NCBI GenBank assembly: GCA_947501685.1
Contig: CANMWQ010000006.1
Location: forward strand, 62,001-126,000
Reading direction: 5' to 3'
DNA: 64,000 nucleotides
Origin: an uncultured Litoreibacter sp.
GTDB lineage: Bacteria > Pseudomonadota > Alphaproteobacteria > Rhodobacterales > Rhodobacteraceae
Every line of letters begins with the position of its first letter. Positions within the stretch are counted from its first letter, which is position 1. Both the position numbers and the translations under genes were made by a program. This document shows positions 52,202-61,582 of the stretch, one piece after another. The notes under the pieces are model-generated. The model ran no database searches and was not told where the DNA came from. It was given only the letters and a program-made list of their open reading frames with translations.

Positions 52202-52432
52202 AACGCGGCGACTCGTTTACTGTTCACAGGTGAACGTATTACGCGAAATGTGTGTTCATGCAAGAACAAACTTTTGGTGCCCCCATTTCACCGTCGGAAA
52301 CCCTCACTGTGTCGGCCTTGCGCCACATCGCGGCCAAGGCGCGGGCCGGGATGCCGAAGGCGCTGAATTTACGCTAGGCTATGTGCCGACAGGTCGTATC
52401 TCGCGCGACGCAGCAGTTCAGGACGCCTCCCT

Positions 52433-53560
52433 ATGCCCGCCACGCGCCGCGACCCTTGGATATTGAGCGCGTTAGGCCTTTTGCTGGCCGGGCTTTGGTT
52501 CCAAATCAGGTATTTGGCCCAATCCTGGCAGGCAGGAGGCCATGTCTGGCTGCAAGGCGATTGGCTGATCTCCTTGGCCGCTGGCCCCGTTCGGCGCGGG
52601 CCGTTTGGAGAAGGCCTGCTGCGCCTGTCTGACGCGCTGGGCCTGTCTCCGCTGGCTTTGCTCATCGGGCTGCAAGCCCTTCTGGTGGTGTTGATCTTCG
52701 CGGGTGTGGCGCGGCTGGTGGTGGTGCAGGGGCGCGGGGTGATGGCCATGGTGCTCTTTACCCCGGGCATTTTTGCGGTGGTCTGGGCGATTGACCCGAT
52801 CTCCGCGCTGCGCAAGGAAATGATCGCGCTATTGGCCCTGATCTGGCTGGCCCAGCCGGGGGGCGGATTGCGGCGCTTGGCCCTGACGGGCGCGTTGATG
52901 CTGGTGGGCGGTTTGGGCCATGAGATCACGATCCTGCTGCTGCCCGCCTGGGCCATAACCGCCAGTCTGCTGCACCCCCAACTTATACGCCGTCCCGCCG
53001 CTTTGGCGGTGATCGGTGTGGTGTTTTTGCTGGGCGCGGCGGAGTTGTTCTATGCGTTGCGCCATATGCGGCTGGAGGATGCGGGGCCGCTCTGTGCGGC
53101 TCTGACGCAGCGGGGCCTGTCGGCGGACGCGCTGTGTGGCGGGGCCATTGCGTGGCTGGCTGATCCGCAAAATGGCAGCGCAAAAGTCCGGCTGGCGATG
53201 CAGCGCAGCTGGACCGTCTGGCTGCACCCGCTGGCTTGGGCGCTCGCCGCGGCACCGCTGTGGCGGGTCTGGCGCAGCCATCGCCCGGCGCAGCCCCGGA
53301 GCGGCTTGCTGATCCTTCTGGCGGTGGCGCCGATTTGCCTGCTCTACCCGGTGGGGCTTGATTGGGGCCGCTGGTTCGCGGTGCAAATCACGGTGGCGGC
53401 GGTGATCATGCTGGGGTTGGCGCAGCGCGGCGTGCTGGCCGAGCACGCGCAGATCAAACCTGCCGAGCGCGCGCTCTGGCTGCTCAGTGCGGTCAGCTGG
53501 GGGTTTTTGCATGACCCGATCCTGACCACGCAGGGGCTGTTGGCCCGGATTTTCGGCTGA
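52433..53560 (+). CDS. Hypothetical polytopic membrane protein
   Basis: A 375-aa protein with about ten hydrophobic segments, e.g. ALGLLLAGLWFQIRYL near the N-terminus, then LALLIGLQALLVVLIFAGVA and a long LALTGALMLVGGLGHEITILL region. A conserved-looking polar patch DPISALRKEMIALLALIW resembles EpsG- or O-antigen-polymerase-like membrane proteins, but the family is not clear. GGTAGG-free upstream DNA has AGGA before the ATG. It is divergent from the MarR-like/ATP sulfurylase gene, and an exopolysaccharide-related job would fit with that, but it is only a guess. It converges with trxB. Confidence 0.7.
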   Translation: MPATRRDPWILSALGLLLAGLWFQIRYLAQSWQAGGHVWLQGDWLISLAAGPVRRGPFGEGLLRLSDALGLSPLALLIGLQALLVVLIFAGVARLVVVQGRGVMAMVLFTPGIFAVVWAIDPISALRKEMIALLALIWLAQPGGGLRRLALTGALMLVGGLGHEITILLLPAWAITASLLHPQLIRRPAALAVIGVVFLLGAAELFYALRHMRLEDAGPLCAALTQRGLSADALCGGAIAWLADPQNGSAKVRLAMQRSWTVWLHPLAWALAAAPLWRVWRSHRPAQPRSGLLILLAVAPICLLYPVGLDWGRWFAVQITVAAVIMLGLAQRGVLAEHAQIKPAERALWLLSAVSWGFLHDPILTTQGLLARIFG

Positions 53561-53561
53561 T

Positions 53562-54503
53562 TTACGCGTCTTCCGCCAAGAACCGCTCCGCTTCCAGCGC
53601 GGCCATGCAGCCCATGCCGGCAGAGGTCACGGCTTGGCGGTATTTGTGGTCGGTCAGGTCTCCGGCGGCGAAAATGCCGGGGATGGAGGTCTCCGTGCTG
53701 TCGGGTTTGGTCACGACGTAGCCGCCCATATGGGTCTCCAGCACGTCCTTGACCAGCTCATTTGCGGGGGCATGGCCGATGGCCACGAAGACGCCTTTGC
53801 AAGCGATCTCGGTGATCTCGTCGGTCTGCACGTTGCGCACGCGCACGCCTTCGACGGAGTTCGGGTTCTCCGTGCCGATGACCTCTTCGAGCTGGTGAAA
53901 CCACAGTGGCTCGATCTTGGGGTTCTTCATCAGGCGGTGCTGAAGGATCTTTTCGGCGCGCAGCTCGTCGCGGCGGTGGATCAGCGTCACTTTGGAGGCG
54001 AAATTGGTCAAGAACAGCGCCTCTTCCACGGCCGTGTTGCCGCCGCCGATCACCACGATTTCCTGACCGCGATAAAAGAACCCGTCGCAGGTGGCGCAGG
54101 CGGAGACGCCGAAGCCTTTGAATTTCTCTTCCGAGGGCAGGCCCAGCCATTTCGCCCGCGCGCCGGTCGCCAAGATCACCGCGTCGGCGGTGTAGGTCGT
54201 GCCGCTGTCGGATTGGCAGGTGAAGGGGCGCTTGGTCGTGTCGACGCTGGAGATGATGTCGCCAATGATCTCGCAGCCCATCGCCTTGGCATGCGCCTCC
54301 ATGCGGACCATCAGGTCGGGGCCTTGCACTTCGGTGTCGCCGGGCCAGTTCTCAACTTCGGTGGTGGTGGTCAATTGCCCGCCGGGCTCGATGCCTTGCA
54401 CGAGGATTGGCTCCAACATGGCCCGCGAGGCGTAGACGCCGGCGGTGTAGCCTGCGGGGCCGGAGCCGATGATCAGAACTTTGGTGTGACGTGTCTCGGC
54501 CAT
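53562..54503 (-). CDS. trxB: Thioredoxin-disulfide reductase
   Basis: A 313-aa NADPH-dependent flavoprotein keeping thioredoxin reduced. FAD motif [18 protein letters not shown] near the N-terminus, NADPH motif [14 protein letters not shown], redox-active CATC in [12 protein letters not shown], and the C-terminal [31 protein letters not shown]. The ATG at 54503 is preceded by AGGGGA. It is divergent from an Lrp/AsnC regulator, an arrangement common in alphaproteobacteria. Length is normal. Confidence 0.96.
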   Translation of the reverse strand: MAETRHTKVLIIGSGPAGYTAGVYASRAMLEPILVQGIEPGGQLTTTTEVENWPGDTEVQGPDLMVRMEAHAKAMGCEIIGDIISSVDTTKRPFTCQSDSGTTYTADAVILATGARAKWLGLPSEEKFKGFGVSACATCDGFFYRGQEIVVIGGGNTAVEEALFLTNFASKVTLIHRRDELRAEKILQHRLMKNPKIEPLWFHQLEEVIGTENPNSVEGVRVRNVQTDEITEIACKGVFVAIGHAPANELVKDVLETHMGGYVVTKPDSTETSIPGIFAAGDLTDHKYRQAVTSAGMGCMAALEAERFLAEDA

Positions 54504-54675
54504 GGTGGTCCCCTGAGGTCTTAAAAAATGCAGCCAGACCGATATAGGACGGCCCGCAGGCAGGTGCCAGAGGGGCTGCGGCAATTCGTGCAATCAGTTT
54601 ATTATTGCGCGGTCGTGAAACATTGTTGCGCAGGCCTTCGTGTTTGGGTAAGTTATGGCCAGCTTAGGGGGTGAC

Positions 54676-55176
54676 ATGGCTATTTCAAAACTGGACGATA
54701 TTGATCGCAAGATTCTGGCAGAGCTGCAGGCGGATGGTCGCATGACCAATGTCGAGCTGGCCAAACGGGTGGGCATTTCCGCGCCGCCTTGTCTGCGCCG
54801 GGTGCGCACGCTGGAGGAGTCCGGCTACATCAAAGGCTACCACGCCGAGGTTGAGGCGCGTGCGCTGGGCTTTGAGGTGCAGGTCTTTGCCATGGTCGGG
54901 CTGCAAAGTCAGGCGGAGGCGGACCTGTCGGCATTCGAGAAGCGCTGCCATGACTGGCCGCTGGTCCGCGAATGCCACATGCTCAACGGGGAGGTCGATT
55001 TCATCCTGAAATGCGTGGCCCCCGACCTGTCGAGCTTTCAGAGCTTTTTGACCGAACAGCTCACTTCTGCGGAGAACGTGGCCAGTGTGAAGACGTCGCT
55101 GGTCATTCGCGGCTCAAAAGATGAGCCGGGTGTGCCGTTTGATGTGGTCGAGGAGCGGTTGAGCCAGATCAGCTGA
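54676..55176 (+). CDS. Lrp/AsnC family transcriptional regulator
   Basis: A 166-aa regulator: N-terminal winged helix-turn-helix (LDDIDRKILAELQADGRMTN, then KRVGISAPPCLRRVRTLEESGYI) and a C-terminal RAM/ligand-binding domain (VQVFAMVGLQSQAEADLSAF, HMLNGEVDFILKCVAPD). AGGGGGTG precedes the ATG. Lrp-type proteins sense amino acids and form octamers. Divergence from trxB, with about 170 bases between, makes trxB a plausible target, not a proven one. It converges with the second Hint gene. Confidence 0.9.
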   Translation: MAISKLDDIDRKILAELQADGRMTNVELAKRVGISAPPCLRRVRTLEESGYIKGYHAEVEARALGFEVQVFAMVGLQSQAEADLSAFEKRCHDWPLVRECHMLNGEVDFILKCVAPDLSSFQSFLTEQLTSAENVASVKTSLVIRGSKDEPGVPFDVVEERLSQIS

Positions 55177-55179
55177 GCT

Positions 55180-55956
55180 TCACGCCCCGTTGCGCAAAGT
55201 GCGGACCTCGAAGGAGGTCAGGCGCTGGGTCAGTTGAGGCCCGAAATCCGCCAATTCACGGGCTTGGGGGAACAGGCGCAGCAGGCTCCCCATCAGGTCG
55301 TGGTCCAGCAGGGTTTCTGCGAAAGGGCCGGGGTGGAAGCTTTCGACCTCCACGCCATTGGCGATGATCGTGGCCTGCCGGTCAAAGGCCAGATTATACA
55401 GTTGAATGCCGGAGATCGGCGTGATTGCCACCACTTGCAACCCGTCCTCAAAGGCGCGGATCGGGGCGAAGGCCAGATCGACGCCAAACAGCTCCCGGCA
55501 GGCGGCGTGGCGCATCAGGATATGGGAGCGCGGGGCCAGCATCAGGTCTGCGGCGGGTTTGGCCAAGCCGAAGGCGTCCGCCGTGACCCGGTAAAGCTTG
55601 GCGCTGTCCTGACCGGGCGCGTCGCTGCCCGCATGCATGGTCGAGCCTACCCATTTCAACGGCAGCGGGCCGTATTCGCTGGTCAGGATCCGGGTGCCGG
55701 GGGTCAGGTCTTCTACGGCGATGGGGCCTTTGGAGGTCGAAATCAACGTGCCGCGAGCGACATTGCCGCAAGCGGCCTCGATCATCGGCAAGGCGGGGGC
55801 CATGATGTTGGAGCTGCCCATCGTGCCATCGGGGTTCAACCAGCTGACATCGCAGGCCATCTTGGGCGCGATGTGGCGCTGCCCGAGAGACGAGGTCGCA
55901 GCGTCGGCCTGATGGCTGGCAGGCCATCTGCGTCGCACGGTGCGGGAATAGGTCAT
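55180..55956 (-). CDS. Hint-domain protein (Hint_2 type) without the block-A cysteine
   Basis: 258 aa. Residues 60-215 are a Hint-like fold: ACGNVARGTLISTSKGPIAV aligns with the CFxxGTLI.T.G block of the family, but the first-position cysteine is Asn (a Cys lies two residues before). Then VEDLTPGTRILTSEYGPLPL, ADLMLAPRSHILMRH (block-B His), YNLAFDRQATIIANGVEVES. AAGGACAG precedes the ATG. It should not self-cleave like an intein; such Cys-less members are common in Rhodobacteraceae and have no known function. It converges with the Lrp gene. It is related to the protein at 1717. Confidence 0.8.
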   Translation of the reverse strand: MTYSRTVRRRWPASHQADAATSSLGQRHIAPKMACDVSWLNPDGTMGSSNIMAPALPMIEAACGNVARGTLISTSKGPIAVEDLTPGTRILTSEYGPLPLKWVGSTMHAGSDAPGQDSAKLYRVTADAFGLAKPAADLMLAPRSHILMRHAACRELFGVDLAFAPIRAFEDGLQVVAITPISGIQLYNLAFDRQATIIANGVEVESFHPGPFAETLLDHDLMGSLLRLFPQARELADFGPQLTQRLTSFEVRTLRNGA

Positions 55957-56271
55957 GCGCTGTCCTTTTCAGGTCTTGCAAGCCTGCACGGTCCCCACCG
56001 TTATGCAGTATGTTTTGAGTGTGTGTGGCTAACAATACCACGCAAACGGGCATAAAAGTCAATGAAATGAGGTCAATAGACAAGGTATCGTCACCAATAA
56101 CAGTCAGTTGCGTCTATTGTTTCTGCGCAATGACTGAGTCCCGCCACAATTGCCCGTCGCAGTGTCAGCGCAGCTTTACAAGCCTTTCGAATACGCACGC
56201 GTTCGGGCGCGAATCGCGGATAGGCCCAGCCCGCGCTGGCCCAGCCTCCTTTGCCATGCTAGGCGACAGGG
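55957..56271. other. 315-base intergenic region upstream of the TPR-sulfotransferase gene
   Basis: No gene is supported. The stretch is AT-richer than its neighbours in the middle, with a direct repeat GTCAAT twice at 14-base spacing (GTCAATGAAATGAGGTCAAT, ending near 56083). It presumably holds the promoters of the Hint gene (minus) and the TPR-sulfotransferase (plus), but no clear -35/-10 pair stands out. Confidence 0.6.
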
Positions 56272-57936
56272 ATGATGACCCCAGAGATGATCAAAAAGAC
56301 CTATGCCAAGGCGTTGGCGGCCCAGCAGGCCGGACGGCTGGATGAGGCGCAAAAGGGCTATGCGCGGTTGCTCAAAGCCAACCCGAAGCTGGCCGAGGTG
56401 CAGTTTAACATGGGCCGGGTGGCCGCCGCCCGGCGTCAGATTGCCGAGGCCGCCACGCATTTCGAGGCCGCTTTGCGCCTGAAACCGCAAGAGCCCGCTA
56501 TCTGGCTGGCCTATCTGGAGATGGCCTCCCGGCATCCCAATATCGACAATCTGGCCAAGCTTCTGGCCCGCGCGGGCTCCGGAAAATCGACAGGGCTTGA
56601 CCGCTTTGCGGAGACGACCTTCTACAAAGGCCTGATCGCCGCCCGGCGCAACCAGCCGCAAGAGGCGCTGACACTGATCAGCGAGGCGCTGGACAAGGGT
56701 CTGAACTCTGCGCGCGCGCGTGTCGAGCTGGGCATGGTGCAGGCTTCTTTGGATGATCCCGACGCTGCCCTTGCCTCCTTTAACGCGGCTTTGGCGCTCT
56801 CGCCGGGCAACGATTTCGCATGGGCCCGTAAGGCCGCACTTCTGCGCGACACGGGCCGTACGGAGGAGGCTCTGGAGGCCGCGCGCGAAGCGATCAAGGC
56901 GGCCCCGAAGCAAGGCGCGCATTACCATGCCTACACGTCTGTCGCGAAAGTGCAGCCGCAGGACCCGGTGATCGCGCAGATCGAGGCGGCTCTGAAAAGG
57001 ACGTCGAAAAACGATCCGGGCCGGGTCTATCTGGGCCATGCTTTGGCCAAGGCGATGGAAGACACCGGCCAGCCCGACAAGATGTTCCGCGCGTTGGATC
57101 AGGCCAATGCGCAGCTGGCCAAGACCTACGCTTATGACGTCGCCGCAGATGTCGCGCAGATGGAGGCGTGGCAGGCGAAATGGGCCATGCTGGCCGCAGC
57201 GGACCTGCCTGAGGTGGCTCAACCCAAAGGCCCGACCCCGATATTTATCACCGGCATGCCGCGCTCCGGCACAACGCTGATCGAGCAGATCCTCGCCTCC
57301 CATTCGGAGTGCGCAGGCGCGGGGGAGCTTTCCGTTTTGGGCGGGTTGATGGGGGATGTTCTGGCGCAGGACCAAGACGCCGCTGCCCTGTCGCAGGGCT
57401 TGCAGAAGGCGGGGGCCACCTATCTCGACACGCTCTCCAGCCGCTACGCGGGCGCGCGTTTTGTCACCGACAAATCAATCAGCAGCTACAGTATGATCGG
57501 CTTCATCCGCCACGCCTTGCCGCAGGCCAGGATCATCGTGGTGCGCCGCGATCCGGGCGACAACGCGCTGTCACTTTACAAGAATCTCTTCGCTTTTGGT
57601 ACGCATCGCTACGCGGCCAGCCTGCACGGCATCGCGCAATTCATGACCCTGTTCGAGCGCCAGATTGATGCGTGGCGGGCCGCGCTGCCCGACGCTTTCT
57701 CGGAGCAGTCCTATGAGGCGCTGATTGCCGAACCCGAGGCCCAGACCCGCGCGCTGGTGGCCAAGGCCGGGCTGGATTGGCAAGAGGCCTGCCTGTCGTT
57801 TTATGACACGTCCCGCAAGGTCGACACGCTGTCCAGCACGCAGGTGCGCCAGCCGATCTATAGCTCGTCAGTGGGGGCATGGAAGCGGCATGAGGCCGAG
57901 ATGGCGCCGTTCTGGCAGCATTACAACGCGGAATAA
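56272..57936 (+). CDS. TPR-repeat sulfotransferase family protein
   Basis: 554 aa: residues 1-300 carry tandem tetratricopeptide repeats (LAAQQAGRLDEAQKGYARLL, AAARRQIAEAATHFEAALRL, ARVELGMVQASLDDPDAALA, and others). Residues 320-554 are a PAPS-dependent sulfotransferase domain with 5'-phosphosulfate loop FITGMPRSGTTLIEQI, SVLGGLM, the 3'-phosphate motif RIIVVRRDPGDNALSLY, and a C-terminal QPIYSSSVGAWKRHEAEM. Relatives in Rhodobacteraceae have no settled acceptor; protein, glycan or lipid sulfation is possible. PAPS could come from the ATP sulfurylase/APS kinase at 50129. The ATG at 56272 has AGG upstream. A bidirectional terminator follows. Confidence 0.87.
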   Translation: MMTPEMIKKTYAKALAAQQAGRLDEAQKGYARLLKANPKLAEVQFNMGRVAAARRQIAEAATHFEAALRLKPQEPAIWLAYLEMASRHPNIDNLAKLLARAGSGKSTGLDRFAETTFYKGLIAARRNQPQEALTLISEALDKGLNSARARVELGMVQASLDDPDAALASFNAALALSPGNDFAWARKAALLRDTGRTEEALEAAREAIKAAPKQGAHYHAYTSVAKVQPQDPVIAQIEAALKRTSKNDPGRVYLGHALAKAMEDTGQPDKMFRALDQANAQLAKTYAYDVAADVAQMEAWQAKWAMLAAADLPEVAQPKGPTPIFITGMPRSGTTLIEQILASHSECAGAGELSVLGGLMGDVLAQDQDAAALSQGLQKAGATYLDTLSSRYAGARFVTDKSISSYSMIGFIRHALPQARIIVVRRDPGDNALSLYKNLFAFGTHRYAASLHGIAQFMTLFERQIDAWRAALPDAFSEQSYEALIAEPEAQTRALVAKAGLDWQEACLSFYDTSRKVDTLSSTQVRQPIYSSSVGAWKRHEAEMAPFWQHYNAE

Positions 57937-57977
57937 AAAAAGCGCCCGCATGTGGGAGGACATGCGGACGCCTTTTT
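57935..57977. terminator. Bidirectional intrinsic terminator
   Basis: After the stop of the TPR-sulfotransferase, GCGCCCGCATGT (57942-57953) pairs with ACATGCGGACGC (57960-57971), a 12-bp stem with one mismatch and a 6-base loop, flanked by an A-run on the left and TTTTT on the right (57973-57977). The flanking runs make it a terminator in both directions, serving the sulfotransferase (plus) and the small gene at 57999 (minus). Confidence 0.8.
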
Positions 57978-57998
57978 GTGTCTGCGACATGGGGTGGC

Positions 57999-58169
57999 TT
58001 AGGCAGAAACCATTTCTGGTTTCTTCAAGGGGGGGGTCTTGAACACCTGAGCCGTGCAGACAAAACGGGTTTTCCAAAGGTCCGACTGACCACGGTTCCA
58101 CGGCATTAGGATATCGCAGGTCGCGCTCTCTTCAATCGCGGCTGTGATCCAACGTTTTTGTTTCGCCAT
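57999..58169 (-). CDS. Small conserved-looking protein (56 aa), MxxxKRWxTAAIEES type
   Basis: A 56-codon frame: MAKQKRWITAAIEESATCDI, then LMPWNRGQSDLWKTRFVC and a tail ending EMVSA. I recall short Rhodobacteraceae proteins with a similar N-terminal pattern (basic, then KRW, then an amphipathic helix, then MPW.RG); this is recognised by pattern, not by search. Composition is polar and soluble. It lies just right of the bidirectional terminator, transcribed leftwards towards it. Function is unknown; the gap from 58170 to 58475 holds its promoter. Confidence 0.6.
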   Translation of the reverse strand: MAKQKRWITAAIEESATCDILMPWNRGQSDLWKTRFVCTAQVFKTPPLKKPEMVSA

Positions 58170-58475
58170 GGTCTGCGTCCTTTGGTTAGTCGGCCCGGAC
58201 CTGCTGCCTTCGAGTACAGCCTATGGTCCGAGCCGGTTATGTCGCCCCAAGACAAGGAGCCCGTCCTGTATGCAAACCCATTCGGGCAGGAGAATGGCCG
58301 TGTACGAGAAACAATGCGCGCAATAGGGGCTCTTTGATCGCGAACTGTGGTCAGGCCAATGCGCCTTAAATTTAAGGAAAATTGCGTGTTTTTAGATGAT
58401 CTGCGGTGCCGTTTTGGGGCAGATTTGGGGCCTCAAACGCCCGGAAATTGTCACGATTTAAGAAACAATCACGCT
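58170..58475. other. 306-base intergenic region
   Basis: No convincing gene is seen. It holds the promoter region of the small protein at 57999 and an AT-rich patch (CCTTAAATTTAAGGAAAATT near 58363) that is a perfect CCTTAAATTTAAGG palindrome. The palindrome could be an operator; no family site is recognised. Confidence 0.5.
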
Positions 58476-59228
58476 CTAGAGTCGGATTGTCGCGATGAGT
58501 CGGCCGTAGTCGGCCTCCTTGTCATGGACTGAGCGGCGGTATGAAAAGAACCGCGCGGGGTCGCTATAGGTGCAATGGCGGGTCCATTCGGCGTGCACGC
58601 CCGCGTCGCGCAGCCGCTTCAACCCGTAACCCGGCAAATCGAACTGCACCCGGTCGCCTTTGCCTTGCGCAAAGAAACGTGCGTTCTCGGGGGCGTCGTC
58701 CAGAAACCTGTCCATATAATCGGGGCCGACCTCATAGGCGGATTGCGAAATGCACGGCCCGATCACAGCTTGGATGTGCTCGCGCTCGGCGCCCAGCGTC
58801 TCCATCGCGTCAACGGTGGCTTCCAGCACGCCGCCCAGCGCGCCGCCCCAGCCCGCATGGGCCGCGCCGATCACGCCGTTTTGGGCATCGGCAAAGAGCA
58901 CCGGCTGGCAATCGGCGGTCAGAATGCTGAGCGCCAGCCCCGGCGTGGCCGTGACCATCGCATCCGCTTTGGGCCGCACATCTGTTGGCCCCGTCATGTT
59001 GACCACCTCGGCGGAATGGTATTGATGCACGCCCACCAGCGCCACTGGCTCCACCTCCATGGCGTCCGCGACGCGGGCGCGGTTGGTGGCGACGACATCT
59101 CTTTGATCGCTGGAGCCGTAGCCGCAATTCAGCCCCTCGAACACGCCCGAGGACGCGCCGCCCCGCCGGGTGAAAAACCCGTGGCGGAAATCCGAGAGCG
59201 CGTCAGCAGTGATGATCTCAAGCGTCAT
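58476..59228 (-). CDS. pgeF: Polyphenol oxidase/YfiH family protein (purine nucleoside phosphorylase-like, PgeF)
   Basis: A 250-aa protein of the DUF152 (CNF1/YfiH laccase-like) family. Marks: GFFTRRGGASSGVFEGLNCG near the N-terminus, VHQYHSAEVV with the metal-binding His, TADCQPVLFAD with the Cys, GAAHAGWGGALGGV with the His, and VIGPCISQSAYEVG. Members cleave adenosine or inosine, and in E. coli PgeF edits misincorporated L-Ser in the cell wall. The ATG overlaps the stop of the MidA-like methyltransferase as ATGA, so it is coupled to lgt - midA - pgeF. Confidence 0.9.
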   Translation of the reverse strand: MTLEIITADALSDFRHGFFTRRGGASSGVFEGLNCGYGSSDQRDVVATNRARVADAMEVEPVALVGVHQYHSAEVVNMTGPTDVRPKADAMVTATPGLALSILTADCQPVLFADAQNGVIGAAHAGWGGALGGVLEATVDAMETLGAEREHIQAVIGPCISQSAYEVGPDYMDRFLDDAPENARFFAQGKGDRVQFDLPGYGLKRLRDAGVHAEWTRHCTYSDPARFFSYRRSVHDKEADYGRLIATIRL

Positions 59229-60310
59229 GGCAGCTTTCCGGTGTCAAATCCGGGCGGGGGCGGGGTTCCGTTTGGGTGGAACGCGATTGCTTTGAAAAGC
59301 GTCCCCATTTCGGAGGGCTCCGTCAAGCGGCGATAGGCGGCGAGATGGCTTTGCAGCGCATCTTCGCTGCCCTGCTCATCCAGCTTCTCCGCGAGAACCT
59401 GCGCGCGCGGCCCGATGCCCAGCCGGTGCAGCAGCGTGGCTTGCTCCACCATTGGGGTGGCCGCGCAGGCCGTCGCCGCCGCCAAGGCCGCGAAATCGAC
59501 ATGGGCGGTCAGGTCTGCCGCGCCGGGGTCTGCCAGCGGATCACAGGGCGCGTGGTCTCTTACTGCCTGGAACGTGTCCCCTTTTGAGCGCCAGTCGCCG
59601 TAATCCACCACAATCGCCGCGCCGCCATGCCGGGCAATCCGCTCTGTGACCTGCGCGATAATCGCCCCCGCCGCGGGGCACAGCTCCACCACGTCGCCAT
59701 CGGCTGTGTCGGCAAGCCGCTCGGCCAAAGCCTCCATCGGGGTGGGCTTGGTCAGGCCAAATTGCAGGGTGTCACCCTTGGCACCAACGCGGGCCTCGCT
59801 CCAGCCGCGGCCTGCGCGGGTAAACTGCCGGATGGGCAAAGCGTCGAAGAACTCGTTGGCCACCAGAAACAGCCGCGCTTGGGGTAGGGTGGAGACATCA
59901 TCATGCCATGTCACCTGATACGCGCTGAGCGTTTTGGCCTGCACGTCGCGCAAGGCGGGGCTGGCTTCCACCAGATGCAGCTCAGGCGCAAAGCCCGGCA
60001 CGCGCGCGGCTGCGCGCAGCATGTCGGCCATCAACGTGCCGCGTCCGGGGCCGAGCTCCGCCAGCACACATGGGCCCCCGCCCTGATCCTGCCAGGCCTG
60101 CACCAAGGCCAGCCCCAAAAGCTCGCCAAACATCTGGCTGATCTCCGGCGCGGTGGTGAAATCGCCCGCAGCGCCCAGCGGGTCGTGGGTGGCGTAATAG
60201 CCATGCTGCGGGTCCAGCAGGCAGGCCTGAATATAGTCCGACAGGCGCAACGGGCCGTCCAGCGCGATGCGCTGGAGAAGCTGCGCCTTCAGGCTCACAG
60301 CTTGGCTCAT
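59225..60310 (-). CDS. MidA/NDUFAF7 family SAM-dependent methyltransferase
   Basis: A 361-aa protein matching the MidA family. In mitochondria the homologue NDUFAF7 dimethylates an arginine of complex I subunit NDUFS2. Marks: [38 protein letters not shown], the SAM motif [17 protein letters not shown], and [14 protein letters not shown]. The ATG at 60310 overlaps the lgt stop as ATGA; upstream in-frame sequence is inside lgt. It is between lgt and pgeF in one coupled run. The target in bacteria is not established. Confidence 0.9.
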   Translation of the reverse strand: MSQAVSLKAQLLQRIALDGPLRLSDYIQACLLDPQHGYYATHDPLGAAGDFTTAPEISQMFGELLGLALVQAWQDQGGGPCVLAELGPGRGTLMADMLRAAARVPGFAPELHLVEASPALRDVQAKTLSAYQVTWHDDVSTLPQARLFLVANEFFDALPIRQFTRAGRGWSEARVGAKGDTLQFGLTKPTPMEALAERLADTADGDVVELCPAAGAIIAQVTERIARHGGAAIVVDYGDWRSKGDTFQAVRDHAPCDPLADPGAADLTAHVDFAALAAATACAATPMVEQATLLHRLGIGPRAQVLAEKLDEQGSEDALQSHLAAYRRLTEPSEMGTLFKAIAFHPNGTPPPPGFDTGKLP

Positions 60311-61209
60311 GGGCGGGGATGACGCGGGCGGCGGCGGGCGACGATGATGAACAACAGCCCTATGAGGATCATCGGGCTTGAGAGCAATTGCCCCATGGTC
60401 AGGCCCAGCTCGCCAAATTGCCATGCATAGCCCAGCGGGTTGGTCTCGGACACGAAATGCGCGTCGGGCTGGCGTACGAATTCCACCGCAAACCGCGCGA
60501 TGCCGTAGCCTGCCAGAAACACGCCGATCAGCGCGCCCGGCATTTTGAACCAGTGTTTGCGCACCGCCAGCCACAACAGCACCACGCCCAGAATCAGCCC
60601 TTCAAGCAGCGCCTCATAAAGCTGCGAGGGGTGGCGGGCGCAAAGCTGCTCCACCGTGGCGCAGGCCTGTGCCGCGTCGCCGGGGAAGATCACGCCCCAA
60701 GGCAGCTCCGTCTGGCGGCCCCACAGCTCTGCATTGATGAAATTGGCGATCCGGCCCAGCAAGATGGCGGGCGGGGTGCAGACCACGATCAGATCGCCCA
60801 CGCTGAGCGGCGAGACGCGGTTGCGCCAGCAAAAGATCAGCCCCGCGATCAACACGCCAAGTGCTCCGCCGTGAAAGGACATACCACCCTGCCAGATTTG
60901 CAGAATCTCGCCGGGGTTTCGGGCGTAGTAAGCCGGTTGATAAAACAGCACAAAGCCCAACCTGCCGCCCAAAACCACGCCCAGAATGATCCATGTGATC
61001 AGGTCGGACATCTGCTCGGAGGTCAGCGGGCGCGTGTTGCGCGGCCATAGGATCTCGCGGTTCAGCAGCTGTGTCGCCATGAACCAGCCGATCAGAATGC
61101 CCACGATATAGGCCATTGCGTACCAGCGCAGCGCAAACTCGCGGCCCATCAGCTCGATGGCGACAATATTGGGTCCGATATCGGGGAAGGGCAGGGTAAA
61201 AGCGGTCAT
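60307..61209 (-). CDS. lgt: Prolipoprotein diacylglyceryl transferase
   Basis: A 300-aa integral membrane enzyme with seven membrane segments that transfers diacylglycerol to the lipobox cysteine of prolipoproteins. Marks: [40 protein letters not shown] (with His), the Lgt signature [14 protein letters not shown], and [12 protein letters not shown]. The ATG at 61209 has GAGGT immediately upstream. It heads lgt - midA - pgeF. The LpoA-like lipoprotein at 11573 is one likely client. Confidence 0.95.
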   Translation of the reverse strand: MTAFTLPFPDIGPNIVAIELMGREFALRWYAMAYIVGILIGWFMATQLLNREILWPRNTRPLTSEQMSDLITWIILGVVLGGRLGFVLFYQPAYYARNPGEILQIWQGGMSFHGGALGVLIAGLIFCWRNRVSPLSVGDLIVVCTPPAILLGRIANFINAELWGRQTELPWGVIFPGDAAQACATVEQLCARHPSQLYEALLEGLILGVVLLWLAVRKHWFKMPGALIGVFLAGYGIARFAVEFVRQPDAHFVSETNPLGYAWQFGELGLTMGQLLSSPMILIGLLFIIVARRRPRHPRP

Positions 61210-61247
61210 ACCTCGTTGAGTGCGACGGGCCTGCGACGTTGTCAACC

Positions 61248-61276
61248 TTGAGAAACCCGTCCGGTGCCCCCATATA
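61248..61276 (+). promoter_or_regulatory. Probable sigma-70 promoter of ubiK
   Basis: TTGAGA (61248-61253) and CATATA (61271-61276) are separated by 17 bases, 30 bases upstream of the ubiK ATG. The spacing is ideal and the -35 differs from TTGACA by one base. It lies in the divergent region with lgt. Confidence 0.6.
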
Positions 61277-61305
61277 AGGTGCAGCAAAACGTGAGGTAGA
61301 AGACC

Positions 61306-61569
61306 ATGCAAACCCGGAACAGATTTTTCGACGACATGTCGCAGCTGATGACCAACGCCATGGGCGTGGCGCAAGGGGCCAAATCAGAGGCCGAAAATGC
61401 GATGAAGTCGATGATGGACCGCTGGCTGGCCGACCGCGATTTTGTCACCCGCGACGAGTTCGACGCCGTCCGCGCCATGGCCCAAAAGGCCCGCGAGGAG
61501 AATGAGGCGCTGAAAGCACGCCTTGATGCGCTGGAGACCAAGAAAAAGCCGGCTGCAAAGAAAAGCTAA
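61306..61569 (+). CDS. ubiK: UbiK/YqiC family accessory factor
   Basis: An 87-aa coiled-coil protein. N-terminal [20 protein letters not shown] and the C-terminal coiled coil [20 protein letters not shown] are the BMFP/YqiC pattern. UbiK helps ubiquinone biosynthesis by binding the lipid-binding UbiJ and related factors, membrane-associated. The tail ends in a Lys/Ala-rich [10 protein letters not shown] good promoter is 30 bases upstream. It converges with the MAPEG gene across a hairpin. Confidence 0.85.
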   Translation: MQTRNRFFDDMSQLMTNAMGVAQGAKSEAENAMKSMMDRWLADRDFVTRDEFDAVRAMAQKAREENEALKARLDALETKKKPAAKKS

Positions 61570-61582
61570 GGGCCTAAGGCAA

